DNA of 64,000 nt from Leifsonia shinshuensis (GTDB taxonomy: Bacteria > Actinomycetota > Actinomycetes > Actinomycetales > Microbacteriaceae): NCBI RefSeq assembly GCF_022606355.1, contig NZ_JAHHZQ010000001.1:248001-312000 (forward strand). The letters are read 5' to 3'. The notes under the pieces are model-generated. The model made no database searches and had not been told where the DNA came from. It saw nothing but the letters and a program-made list of their open reading frames with translations. Every line of letters starts with the position of its first letter. The stretch's first letter is position 1. A program made the translations under genes and the position numbers. Shown one piece after another: positions 53,611 through 61,784 of the stretch.

Positions 53611-54546
53611 TCAGTACTCGTACGTCGCGACGCAGTGATAGTTGGGGAATTGCGGCAGGGTCCAGACCAGGGTCAGGAATCCGCCCGGGCGGGCGGCGGT
53701 GGTGGTGGACTGTCGGACAATGGGGAGGTTCTGATTGCCGCCATCGGGGTACTCGGGTTGCGTCGTGGTGCCGAGTCTGGCGTTTCCGATGATCGTGGTG
53801 CCGCCGATCGGCTTTCCAGCGTTCGGAGCAGCGCTACCGGCCTGCCAGATGAGTCGTTCACCCCCGCTGGTGATCACATCCAGTTGGAACTTGATCGTGC
53901 TCCCCGTCGGTTTGTCGAAGGTCTTACCCGAGTCCCGGCTCTTGAGGACCATGCCGTTGATCTTCATCGTGTTCGCCGCGGCGGTCGAGGCCCTGAGGAA
54001 CTTGCCGCCTGTGAAGTGATCCACAAAGTGGCCCTGGGCGGTCTGCGAGCGCAGCACGGTTTCCGGCGCCACGTTCAGCCGGTCGGCGACGTTCATTACG
54101 GTGTGGCTCTGCATCCTGACCAGGGCGTTGTTCCACGTGACCAGGAGGTTCGTCGTGGCCGGAATGAAGTTCGGCGCGCTGACCGTGATATCGGTCGACC
54201 CGTTGACGTCGAGCCCTGTGACGGAGAACGCAACGGTCGTCCTCCCGCCGGTGGGGACCGAGGTCGGCCCACTGACGACACCGGCGACGCTGTAGGCGAC
54301 GGCGACGTTGGCGGGGATGCTCGCTCCCTTCTGCACGGTCAGCTGGACAGTGAAGGTCTGGGTGTAGCCGCCGCCGATGATGTCGGCGGGATCGAGGAAG
54401 GTGATGGCGCCTTGGGCGGTGGAGGTCGCGTACGCGGGGGCGGCGCTTGCGAGGACGATGGCCGGGGCCGACCAGGCGGCCGCTCCGACCAGCGTGCGGC
54501 GCTTCAGCGCGGTGTCGGGCAGGACGAGTGGGGGGTTCTGGGGCAA
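53611..54546 (-). CDS. Tat-exported surface protein, paralogue 2
   Basis: 311 residues. Tat signal KRRTLVGAAAWSAPAIVLA, cleavage after AAPAYA, then TST. Shares with paralogue 1 the region around ITFxDPxDIIGxGYTxT, the SVPTGGRTTVAFSVTGLDVNGS element, the STAAAN segment, and the end LTLVWTLPQFPNYHCVATYEY. Start is TTG 54544-54546, supported by AGGAGA 8 nt upstream and the signal peptide position. Function unknown; tandem duplication of a secreted protein. Confidence 0.8.
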   Translation of the reverse strand: MPQNPPLVLPDTALKRRTLVGAAAWSAPAIVLASAAPAYATSTAQGAITFLDPADIIGGGYTQTFTVQLTVQKGASIPANVAVAYSVAGVVSGPTSVPTGGRTTVAFSVTGLDVNGSTDITVSAPNFIPATTNLLVTWNNALVRMQSHTVMNVADRLNVAPETVLRSQTAQGHFVDHFTGGKFLRASTAAANTMKINGMVLKSRDSGKTFDKPTGSTIKFQLDVITSGGERLIWQAGSAAPNAGKPIGGTTIIGNARLGTTTQPEYPDGGNQNLPIVRQSTTTAARPGGFLTLVWTLPQFPNYHCVATYEY

Positions 54547-54611
54547 AAGGGTCTCCTGGATTCGGGGAAGGGCGTGCAGACCGGTCGTCAGCCACGCATG
54601 AGCAATGTAAT

Positions 54612-54621
54612 AGATATTAGT
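54612..54621 (-). promoter_or_regulatory. Shared promoter-type motif, exported gene 2
   Basis: The same AGATATTAGT 10-mer (ACTAATATCT in gene orientation), 66 nt before the TTG start. Position is nearly the same as for gene 1. Confidence 0.55.
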
Positions 54622-54651
54622 GCAGGCATGGGAGATGTCGGTGGATTCCGC

Positions 54652-57600
54652 TCAGTGGAAATCGCGCGAAACCGTGCGGATCGCGGTCTCCAGGGGTTCG
54701 AGGCGGTCCGCGAGCACGTTGACCACGCCTTCCTCGCTGCGCTCCAGGATCCCGCGCACGATCATCGCGGGAGCCTGCCTCGCCACCCGGCGGTAGCGGT
54801 TCCACACCCCGACCGGGCAGATCACGTTCACGAGTCCCGTCTCGTCCTCCAGGTTGAGGAAGGTCACCCCGGCCGCGGTCGCCGGCCGCTGCCGGTGGGT
54901 GACCACGCCGCCCACCTCGATGCGGCGCCCCGATTCGGCGACGGCGAGCGTGTCCGCGGGCAGCACTCCGCGTGCGGCGAGCCCGGGGCGGAGGAAGCGG
55001 ATGGGGTGGTCGTCGGTCGAGATCCCGGTGGCCCACAGGTCGCTCGCGAGCTGTTCGGCGGGGGAGAGCAGCGGCAGGAGCGGCGGCTGCACGGTGATGG
55101 CCGTGCCGGCGAGGTACTCAGGGCGCTCCTGGGCGGCGTTGCCGGCCTCCCAGATCGCCTGACGCGGGCTCAGGCCGAAGCCCTCGAACGCCCCGGCCGC
55201 GGCGAGCGCCTCCAGCTGCGCCGCGGTGAGGCCGACACGCCGCGCGAGGTCGCCCAGGTCGCGGTAGGGGCCGGAGGCCTCCCGTTCGGCGACGATGCGC
55301 CCGGCGAGGGCCTCGCCGATGGAGGTCACGGCCGCCAGTCCCAGCCGTACCGCATGGCCCGCGTCGCGGCGGTGCGCGGAGAAGTCGAGCGGCACCGACC
55401 GGTCGAAGTCGGCCACCGGGGGCTGGTCGGTCTCGAGGCACGGGTCCGTGCCGGTCGGGCCGGGGCGCGCCTCGTCGATCGCCTCGAGCAGGGGGAACAC
55501 CCCGGAGAGCTGGATGTCGGGCCTGCGCACCACCACGCCGTGCCTCCGCGCGTCGGCGGTGAGGGTGCGCGGCGAGTAGAACCCCATCGGCTGCGCGCGC
55601 AGCAGCGCGGCGAGGAACGCGCCGGGGTAGTGCAGCTTCATCCACGAGCTCACGTAGACCAGCAGCGCGAAGCTGATGGCGTGGCTCTCGGCGAAGCCGA
55701 AGTTGGCGAACGCCTCGATCTTCTCGTAGATCGCATCGGCGTCGTCGCCGACGATCCCGTTGTGCGCCATCCCCTCGTAGAGCTTCGTCCGCAACGCGCC
55801 GATCTTCTCGACGCCGCGCTTGGAGCCCATCGCCCTGCGGAGCAGGTCGGCGTCCTCGGCGGTGCAGTCGCCCACCGCGACCGCCATCTGCATGAGCTGC
55901 TCCTGGAACAGCGGAACCCCCAGCGTCCGCTCCAGCACCGGCACCAGGGCCGGGTGCAGGTAGGTGACCTCCTCCTTCCCGAGCTTGCGGCGGATGTACG
56001 GGTGCACGGCGCCGCCCTGGATCGGGCCGGGCCGGATCAGGGCGATCTCGATGACGAGGTCGTAGAAGCTGCGCGGCTGCAGGCGCGGCAGCGTGCCGAT
56101 CTGCGCGCGGCTCTCCACCTGGAACACCCCGATCGAGTCGGCGCGGCACAGCATGTCGTACACGCCGGCCTCCTCCTTCGGGATGCTGTCCAAGGTCCAG
56201 GCCTCGCCGAGCGATGCCTCGATCGTGCGCATCGCGTAGTCGAGCGCCGAGAGCATCCCGAGCCCGAGCAGGTCGAACTTCACCAGGCCCATCCAGGCGC
56301 AGTCGTCTTTGTCCCACTGCAGCACGGTGCGGCCCTCCATGCGCGCGTGCTCGATCGGGCAGACCTCCCCGACGGGCCGGTCGGTGAGCACCATCCCGCC
56401 CGAGTGGATGCCCAGGTGCCGCGGGAACTTCAGCACCTGCTGGGCCAGGTCGACCACCGCATCCGGGATGTCGTGGTCGTCCGTGGTGGTCACCCTGCTC
56501 CAGGAGTCGATCTGCTTGCTCCAGGCGTCCTGCTGCCCGGTGGAGTGGCCGAGCGCCTTCGCCATGTCGCGCACGGCGTTCTTCGGGCGGTAGGTGATGA
56601 CGTTGGCGACCTGGGCCGCGTTGTGCCTGCCGTACTTGGCGTAGACGTACTGGATGACCTCCTCGCGCCGGTCGGAGTCGAAGTCGACGTCGATGTCGGG
56701 TTCCTCCTCGCGCATGGAGGACAGGAACCGCTCGAACGGCAGGTCGTACTTGATCGAGTCGACGGCGGTGATGCCGAGCAGGTAGACGACAGCCGAGTTG
56801 GCGGCGGAGCCGCGGCCCTGGCAGAGGATGCCGCGCTCCCGGGCGAACTTCACGATGTCGTGGACGATGAGGAAGTAGCCGGGGAAGTCCTTCGCCTCGA
56901 TCACGTCGAGCTCGCGCTCGATGCGCTCCCGCTTGGCCGGGTCGCGGTCGAGGTCGGGGTAGCGCTCCGCCGCGCCGCGCCAGGTGAGCTCGCGCAGCCA
57001 GCTCATCGGGGTGTGACCGGCGGGCACCTCCTGCTTGGGCAGCCGCGGCCGGGCACTGCGGAGGCGGAAGGCGAGGTCGTCAGCGATGTCGGCCGTGCGC
57101 TCCACGGCACCGGGATAGCGGGCGAACCGGGCGGCCATCTCGCGGCCGCTGCGCAGGTGCGCCGCCCCGGCGGCGGGCAGCCAGCCGTCCATCTCGTCGA
57201 GGCTCCTGCGTGCGCGCACCGCCGAGATCGCCGTCGCGAGCGGGTACTGGGCGGGCGTCGCGTAGTGGACGTTGTTGGTGGCGACGACCGGGAGGCCCAG
57301 GCGGCCGGCGATCCGGGCGAGGACGTCGTTGTCGATGGTGTCGCGGGGGCCGCCCTGGTCGATCAGCTCCACCAGCACGTTGTCGCGGCCGAACAGCTCG
57401 GCGAGCCCGGCGACCTCCCGCTCCGCTGCGCGCTCGCCGTGCTCGGCCAGCGCGAGGCGCACGTCGCCCTTGCGGCAGCCGGTGAGCACCATCCACTCGC
57501 CGCCGGACTGCTCTGCGAGGTCGGGGAGGCTGTACAGCGGCCGGCCCTTCTCCGCCCCGGCGAGCTGGCCGGCCGTGATGGCGGAGGCCAGCCGGTGGTA

Positions 57601-58044
57601 GCCGGACTGCTGCCGGGCGAGGAGGACCAGGTGGCTCCCCTCCGGGTCGGCCTCGCCGTTCTGCGGTCGGCTGAGCGACAGCGAGAGCTCGGCGCCGAAC
57701 ACGGTCTTCACGCGCTCGTAGGCCTCCGCGGCCTCAGCCATCCGCACCACGCCGTAGAAGCCGTCGTGGTCGGTGAGCGCGAGGCCGTGCAGCCGCAGGC
57801 GGGTCGCCTCCTCCAGCAGCTCCTCCGGGGCGCTGGCGCCGTCGAGGAAGCTGAAGGTGCTGTGCGCGTGGAGCTCGGCGTAGCGGACGTGGCCGGCGTC
57901 CGGTTCCTCCGGCATCTGCTGCGCCACGTACTTCTGCCGCTTGCGCGACGACGGCCGCTCCGGCTGCTCCTGCTCGCTCGTGCGCCGCCCGCTGAGCCGC
58001 CGCTCGAACTCGGCCCACGGGATGGGCGGGTTGTTCCAGCCCAT
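54652..58044 (-). CDS. dnaE2: Error-prone DNA polymerase III alpha subunit DnaE2
   Basis: 1130-residue C-family polymerase used for SOS translesion synthesis. N-terminal PHP domain (YAELHAHSTFSFLDGAS near residue 54; ALTDHDGFYGVVR near 90), palm catalytic Asp residues in EEPDIDVDFDSDRREEVI near 450, finger region GRHNAAQVANVITYRPKNA, and an OB fold near the end (GVTFLNLEDETGLVNVI). The first 50 residues are a basic Gln/Arg extension. ATG overlaps the imuB stop (TGATG). Third gene of the LexA-controlled mutagenesis operon. Confidence 0.95.
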   Translation of the reverse strand: MGWNNPPIPWAEFERRLSGRRTSEQEQPERPSSRKRQKYVAQQMPEEPDAGHVRYAELHAHSTFSFLDGASAPEELLEEATRLRLHGLALTDHDGFYGVVRMAEAAEAYERVKTVFGAELSLSLSRPQNGEADPEGSHLVLLARQQSGYHRLASAITAGQLAGAEKGRPLYSLPDLAEQSGGEWMVLTGCRKGDVRLALAEHGERAAEREVAGLAELFGRDNVLVELIDQGGPRDTIDNDVLARIAGRLGLPVVATNNVHYATPAQYPLATAISAVRARRSLDEMDGWLPAAGAAHLRSGREMAARFARYPGAVERTADIADDLAFRLRSARPRLPKQEVPAGHTPMSWLRELTWRGAAERYPDLDRDPAKRERIERELDVIEAKDFPGYFLIVHDIVKFARERGILCQGRGSAANSAVVYLLGITAVDSIKYDLPFERFLSSMREEEPDIDVDFDSDRREEVIQYVYAKYGRHNAAQVANVITYRPKNAVRDMAKALGHSTGQQDAWSKQIDSWSRVTTTDDHDIPDAVVDLAQQVLKFPRHLGIHSGGMVLTDRPVGEVCPIEHARMEGRTVLQWDKDDCAWMGLVKFDLLGLGMLSALDYAMRTIEASLGEAWTLDSIPKEEAGVYDMLCRADSIGVFQVESRAQIGTLPRLQPRSFYDLVIEIALIRPGPIQGGAVHPYIRRKLGKEEVTYLHPALVPVLERTLGVPLFQEQLMQMAVAVGDCTAEDADLLRRAMGSKRGVEKIGALRTKLYEGMAHNGIVGDDADAIYEKIEAFANFGFAESHAISFALLVYVSSWMKLHYPGAFLAALLRAQPMGFYSPRTLTADARRHGVVVRRPDIQLSGVFPLLEAIDEARPGPTGTDPCLETDQPPVADFDRSVPLDFSAHRRDAGHAVRLGLAAVTSIGEALAGRIVAEREASGPYRDLGDLARRVGLTAAQLEALAAAGAFEGFGLSPRQAIWEAGNAAQERPEYLAGTAITVQPPLLPLLSPAEQLASDLWATGISTDDHPIRFLRPGLAARGVLPADTLAVAESGRRIEVGGVVTHRQRPATAAGVTFLNLEDETGLVNVICPVGVWNRYRRVARQAPAMIVRGILERSEEGVVNVLADRLEPLETAIRTVSRDFH

Positions 58045-59612
58045 CAGTCGTACCTCGCCTCGGCGAACCAGGCGGTGCCGGTGAGGGAGAGCAGCCAGGC
58101 GGTGCCGTCGGCGTCCACGAGCTGGAAGCGGTGCATGGCGCGGGCGAGCGTCGCGTCCCACCAGCGCTCGCGCACCGGCCACGGTCCTGCCCAGGAGTCG
58201 ACGGGGCGGGCATCGCGAGGGGTGCCTGTCGGTGAGAACGACGCGATCGGGGCGGTCAGGTCGCCGCGGTCGGTGACCTCCACCGTCTCGCCGGACTCCG
58301 CCAGCACCGCCACCGGCCGCGGCACCTCGAACACCGTGGAGGGCGCGGGTGCCGGCAGCGATCCAGGCCAGGGCCGGTCGGAGCGCGCGACGCCCACCGG
58401 CCGGTCGCCCCACGGCACGAGCACCTGGCGGTCGGACAGCGCGCGGCCGCCGCCGATGGTCGCCGTGACGACGGCGTCGTGGCCGAGCATTCCCTGCACC
58501 CGGGTCAGCCCGTGGTGGATGCGCTCGTCCGCGCCGCCGCCCCACAGGCCGTCCTCGTGGTGGCCGATGTCGTCGACCGCCTCCGGCACGACCGTCACCC
58601 GGCTGATCGGCGAGGCCAGACCGGACTCGATCGACCCCGCGCCCTGCAGCTGCCAGCGCACCCGGTCGACGACGTCCGACGCCGAGAACAGCCGGGGGTG
58701 CAGCCAGGTGCGGTCGCTGACCCTGCCGCCTTCGTCGGTCACCTCGATGCGCAGCGAGGTGCAGACCAGGCCGGCCTTGGTGAGACCGGCCACGAACTGC
58801 TCCGCCGTCGCGCGGAAGGCGAAGGTCACCTGGTCGACCCTGTCGAGGGGAGGCTCGAACTCGATCGCACGGTCGAGCACCTTCGGCGGGACGCGCGGGA
58901 CCACCGCGGCGCCGTCCATCCCGCTCGCCAGGTCGTGGGCGTGCTCGCCGCGCTCCCCGAACCGCTCCCGCACGTCCACCCGGTCGAGGCGGGCGAGGTC
59001 GCCGAGCGTGCGCAGGCCCAGCCGGCGCAGCAGCGGCGTCAGCTCGACGAGTCCCAGCTGGGCGGCGGGCAGAGGGGCCAGGAAGGCGGGGGAGCCGCCG
59101 GGAGGCACGATGCGCACCCGGTCGGCGCCGGTCGACCGCGCTGCCTGCTCGGCCGCGAAGGGACCGTCTGCGATGCCGGCCCGCACGTCGCCGAGGGTGA
59201 GCCCGGCTGCGCCCTCCAGCTCCTCCAGCCGGCGCAGCAGCTCAGCCGCCGCGGCCTCCTCGCCCCCGTAGTACCGCGCGGGGCCGCGCGCCCGCAGCAC
59301 GCACGTGCCCGGTCGCACCGCCTGCACACCGGGGGTGATCTCCTCGATCGCGGTCAGCACCGGTTCGAAGGCCCGCGCGTCCAGCACCTGGTCATAGGGG
59401 ACGATCTCCAGCTGCGGGCAGCGTGACTGCGCCTCGCGCACCCGCAGACCGCGCTTGACGCCGTCGGCCCTGGCCTCGGCGGAGCAGGCGAACACCATGC
59501 CCTTCTCGACCAGCGCCAGCGGAACCTCCGCCGGCAGTTCGAGGCGTTGCCGGGTGGCGATCACCGGCCAGTCGGGGCACCAGAGCACGATCGCGCGGGT
59601 GACCTGGCGCAT
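58044..59612 (-). CDS. imuB: ImuB, inactive Y-family polymerase-like protein
   Basis: 522 residues. Y-family palm fold starting RAIVLWCPDWPVIATRQ; the usual first acidic pair is replaced by the PDW form and the second DE pair is absent, so it should be an inactive adaptor that links DnaE2 to the beta clamp. The segment LRRLGLRTLGDLARLDRVDVRERFGERG is the helix-hairpin-helix/little-finger linker. Starts directly after the imuA stop (TAG-ATG) with GGAGG 13 nt upstream. Middle gene of the cassette. Confidence 0.93.
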   Translation of the reverse strand: MRQVTRAIVLWCPDWPVIATRQRLELPAEVPLALVEKGMVFACSAEARADGVKRGLRVREAQSRCPQLEIVPYDQVLDARAFEPVLTAIEEITPGVQAVRPGTCVLRARGPARYYGGEEAAAAELLRRLEELEGAAGLTLGDVRAGIADGPFAAEQAARSTGADRVRIVPPGGSPAFLAPLPAAQLGLVELTPLLRRLGLRTLGDLARLDRVDVRERFGERGEHAHDLASGMDGAAVVPRVPPKVLDRAIEFEPPLDRVDQVTFAFRATAEQFVAGLTKAGLVCTSLRIEVTDEGGRVSDRTWLHPRLFSASDVVDRVRWQLQGAGSIESGLASPISRVTVVPEAVDDIGHHEDGLWGGGADERIHHGLTRVQGMLGHDAVVTATIGGGRALSDRQVLVPWGDRPVGVARSDRPWPGSLPAPAPSTVFEVPRPVAVLAESGETVEVTDRGDLTAPIASFSPTGTPRDARPVDSWAGPWPVRERWWDATLARAMHRFQLVDADGTAWLLSLTGTAWFAEARYD

Positions 59613-60323
59613 CTAGCTCACCGCCTCCAGGCGGGTGGGGCCAGAGGCCCGGAACGTCTCGTCGAGGGCGGGCAGCCAGAGCTCCGCGCGCCGGCGGGGG
59701 CCCGCGCCGCCGCGCGGCGCCGCCTCCACGGTCACCCGCCGGGACGAGAGGTAGCCGGCGCCGGCGCCGAGGCCGTCCCAGCCGCTGCGGACGACGCGGA
59801 GCGCTGCTTCCGCCTGCGGCCAGTCTCCGGCGACGAGGAGGGTCGACTCCCGCTGGCGCAGCCGGGCGCTCAAGCGGGCCGCATCGCCGTTCGCCGGGCG
59901 TTCCGGCGGCGCGACGGCGATGACGCCGAGCACGTCGGCCATCGCCGCGGTGACCGTCAGCCACTGCGGGCCGGGATGGGGCACCAGCACGAGCCGCTCC
60001 AGGTCGATGCCGAACCGCCCTGCCGCCTCGGCCCCGAAGTCGGGCATCCCCACGACGCCGCACCAGGCTCCCGCGGCGCTGGGACCGGCGAGCATCGCCA
60101 TCAGCAGCGTGGTGGAGCCGTGGACCGTGTAGGCGGCGCCGGCTTTGAGCGCTCCGCCGGGCAGCAGCGGGGCGAGGGCGGGATGCGTCTCCAGCCGGCG
60201 CGCATCGAGCTTCGTCGCCTGCATCTGACGGATGCGCGTCTGGAGTTCGTGCACCTGAGCGCGGTCGGCGACCGGGCCGGTGATGACCGGGTCGGCGATC
60301 GTGCGCGCAGCTGCCAGGGACAT
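59613..60323 (-). CDS. imuA: ImuA, RecA-like accessory protein
   Basis: 236 residues. Weakly RecA-like: LPGGALKAGAAYTVHGSTTLLMAMLAG replaces the P-loop region without a full Walker A, as in ImuA'. The N-terminal helices (AQVHELQTRIRQMQATKLDARRL) and C-terminal SRRVTVEAAPRGG match the mutasome protein, which interacts with ImuB. ATG 60323 preferred over GTG 60341; no clear Shine-Dalgarno. A LexA box lies 11 nt upstream of the ATG. First gene of the imuA-imuB-dnaE2 operon. Confidence 0.87.
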   Translation of the reverse strand: MSLAAARTIADPVITGPVADRAQVHELQTRIRQMQATKLDARRLETHPALAPLLPGGALKAGAAYTVHGSTTLLMAMLAGPSAAGAWCGVVGMPDFGAEAAGRFGIDLERLVLVPHPGPQWLTVTAAMADVLGVIAVAPPERPANGDAARLSARLRQRESTLLVAGDWPQAEAALRVVRSGWDGLGAGAGYLSSRRVTVEAAPRGGAGPRRRAELWLPALDETFRASGPTRLEAVS

Positions 60324-60333
60324 ACACTTATTT

Positions 60334-60349
60334 TCGAACACATGTTCGA
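60334..60349. promoter_or_regulatory. LexA (SOS) box of the imuA-imuB-dnaE2 operon
   Basis: TCGAAC-ACAT-GTTCGA, the exact consensus of the Gram-positive/actinobacterial LexA box, 11 nt before the imuA start. Binding here must block expression of the mutasome until DNA damage. Confidence 0.93.
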
Positions 60350-60423
60350 ATACCGCAAATGTATTTGAGTGCGCGCGAGGGGTCCGGCGGGCCTGGCGGG
60401 CAGCCTTGCCCGTCCGGCGGAGC

Positions 60424-61266
60424 CTACCCCGGCTCGGTCACGAAGTCGATCAGTCGCTCCACCCGGCCGAGCAGCTCCGGCTCCAGGTCGGCGTAGGTGC
60501 GGACGCGGCCCAGGATCAGTTTCCAGGCCCGCGCGATGTCGGCCTGCGTCTCGTGGGGGAGTCCCAGTGCGGCGCAGATCCCGTGCTTCCACGGAACGGA
60601 CCGCGGGATCGACGGCCAGGCCTCCAGGCCCACCCTGGCGGGCTTCACGGCCTGCCAGATGTCGATGTACGGATGGCCGACCACCAAGACATGGGCGCCG
60701 AACGGGCCGCGTGCCACCCGCTCGGCGATGCGGCTCTCCTTCGAGCCAGGCACCAGGTGGTCGACCAGCACGCCGATGCGCCGGCCGCGGTCGGGGGCGA
60801 ACTCCCGGACGATCGCGTCCAGGTCGTCGACGCCCTCCAGGTACTCCACGACGACGCCCTCCACCCGCAGGTCGTCACCCCACACCCGCTCGACCAGCTC
60901 GGCGTCGTGCCGGCCCTCCACGAAGATCCTGCTGGCGCGGGCGACGCGCGCCTTCTGCTCCCCGACGGCGAACGACCCGGAGGCCGTGCGCCCGCGCCCG
61001 GCGGGGGCGCGGCTCGGGGCGACCAGCCGCACGGGCTTCCCGTCGATGAGGAAGGAGGCGCCGAGCGGGAAGACCCGCTTGGCGCCGAAGTAGTCCTCGA
61101 GCTCGACGGTCTGCGCCTCCAGGCGGACGATCGCGCCGCAGAAGCCGGTGGCGGCCTCCTCGACGACCAGATCGCGAGCGGCTTCCACGGTCGTCACGAC
61201 CGTACGGCCCGCGTTCTTCCAGTCGGTCGCCAGCACATCGGATCCGTAGCGGTCGTCGTCCATCAC
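60424..61266 (-). CDS. DUF3097 protein with TOPRIM-like core
   Basis: 280 residues. Conserved actinobacterial DUF3097. Within it IFVEGRHDAELVERVWGDDLR near residue 115 and RIGVLVDHLVPGSKESRIAE near 160 are arranged like the catalytic Glu and the DxD segment of TOPRIM domains (primase/topoisomerase/OLD nucleases), suggesting nucleic acid handling. Start GTG 61266 with TAACCT 8 nt upstream; ATG 61263 is the alternative. It sits between the LexA-controlled imuA operon and DUF6504 gene but has no LexA box of its own. Confidence 0.82.
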   Translation of the reverse strand: MMDDDRYGSDVLATDWKNAGRTVVTTVEAARDLVVEEAATGFCGAIVRLEAQTVELEDYFGAKRVFPLGASFLIDGKPVRLVAPSRAPAGRGRTASGSFAVGEQKARVARASRIFVEGRHDAELVERVWGDDLRVEGVVVEYLEGVDDLDAIVREFAPDRGRRIGVLVDHLVPGSKESRIAERVARGPFGAHVLVVGHPYIDIWQAVKPARVGLEAWPSIPRSVPWKHGICAALGLPHETQADIARAWKLILGRVRTYADLEPELLGRVERLIDFVTEPG

Positions 61267-61337
61267 GAGGAGAGAGGTTAGGCGATCGGGCGCCGGTCGC
61301 GACGGAGGCTCCCCGCGAGGCCGCGGATGCGCGCTGC

Positions 61338-61628
61338 TCAGTCGAAGATGCGCACCAGGCGCCAGGTGCGGTCGTCGGCGTCGTGGCGTACGTCGAACAC
61401 GTGCGCGACCCCGCGCTCACTGGTCGCCTGGAACCGCCAGCCGCCGATCTCCCTCGGCAGGGTGCCGACCCCGTACCGGTGCTCACCGAACGGGCGCCAC
61501 CACGGGCAGATCTCGGCCCACACGGTCGGGGTGTCGCTCACCCGATAGCGCGTGGAGCGCCAGACCAGGCGGGTCGGGACACCCTCCTCCGTCGTCCAGA
61601 CGGCGACCGCCTCGTCGATGTCGGTCAT
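61338..61628 (-). CDS. DUF6504-type small protein under LexA control
   Basis: 96 residues beginning MTDIDEAVAVWTTEEGVPTRLVWRSTRYRV. Compact, Trp/Arg-rich (about eight Trp), beta-strand pattern: VWAEICPWWRPFG, GVGTLPREIGGWRFQATSE, RTWRLVRIFD. Matches the DUF6504 proteins that lie near imuB in other actinobacteria (family name from memory). GAGGGAG is 8 nt before ATG 61628. A perfect LexA palindrome sits 17 nt further up, over the expected transcription start. Possible mutasome accessory factor. Confidence 0.8.
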   Translation of the reverse strand: MTDIDEAVAVWTTEEGVPTRLVWRSTRYRVSDTPTVWAEICPWWRPFGEHRYGVGTLPREIGGWRFQATSERGVAHVFDVRHDADDRTWRLVRIFD

Positions 61629-61644
61629 GAGCGTGCTCCCTCGT

Positions 61645-61674
61645 AATTCGAACATATGTTCGAATTCCAGTGTA
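61645..61674 (-). promoter_or_regulatory. LexA (SOS) box and -10 of the DUF6504 gene
   Basis: TCGAAC-ATAT-GTTCGA (61648-61663) extended on both sides by AAT/ATT to a perfect 22-bp palindrome (61645-61666). Directly upstream in gene orientation is TACACT (complement of 61669-61674), so transcription would start inside the LexA box. Confidence 0.93.
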
Positions 61675-61784
61675 CGCCCGACCCGCGACGATCGCATCCT
61701 CACATACTGGGCAGCGTGACTGACGTCGGGGACCCGTCCGGCGCAGCGCTGCGCCTCGGCACCGACGAGTGGTAGCGCCCGGCG

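Noticed and set aside
53635-59271. Open frame of 1878 codons on the plus strand
   Set aside because: Antisense to the exported gene, dnaE2 and imuB; all three have recognisable protein motifs on the minus strand, so this is a GC-bias artefact.
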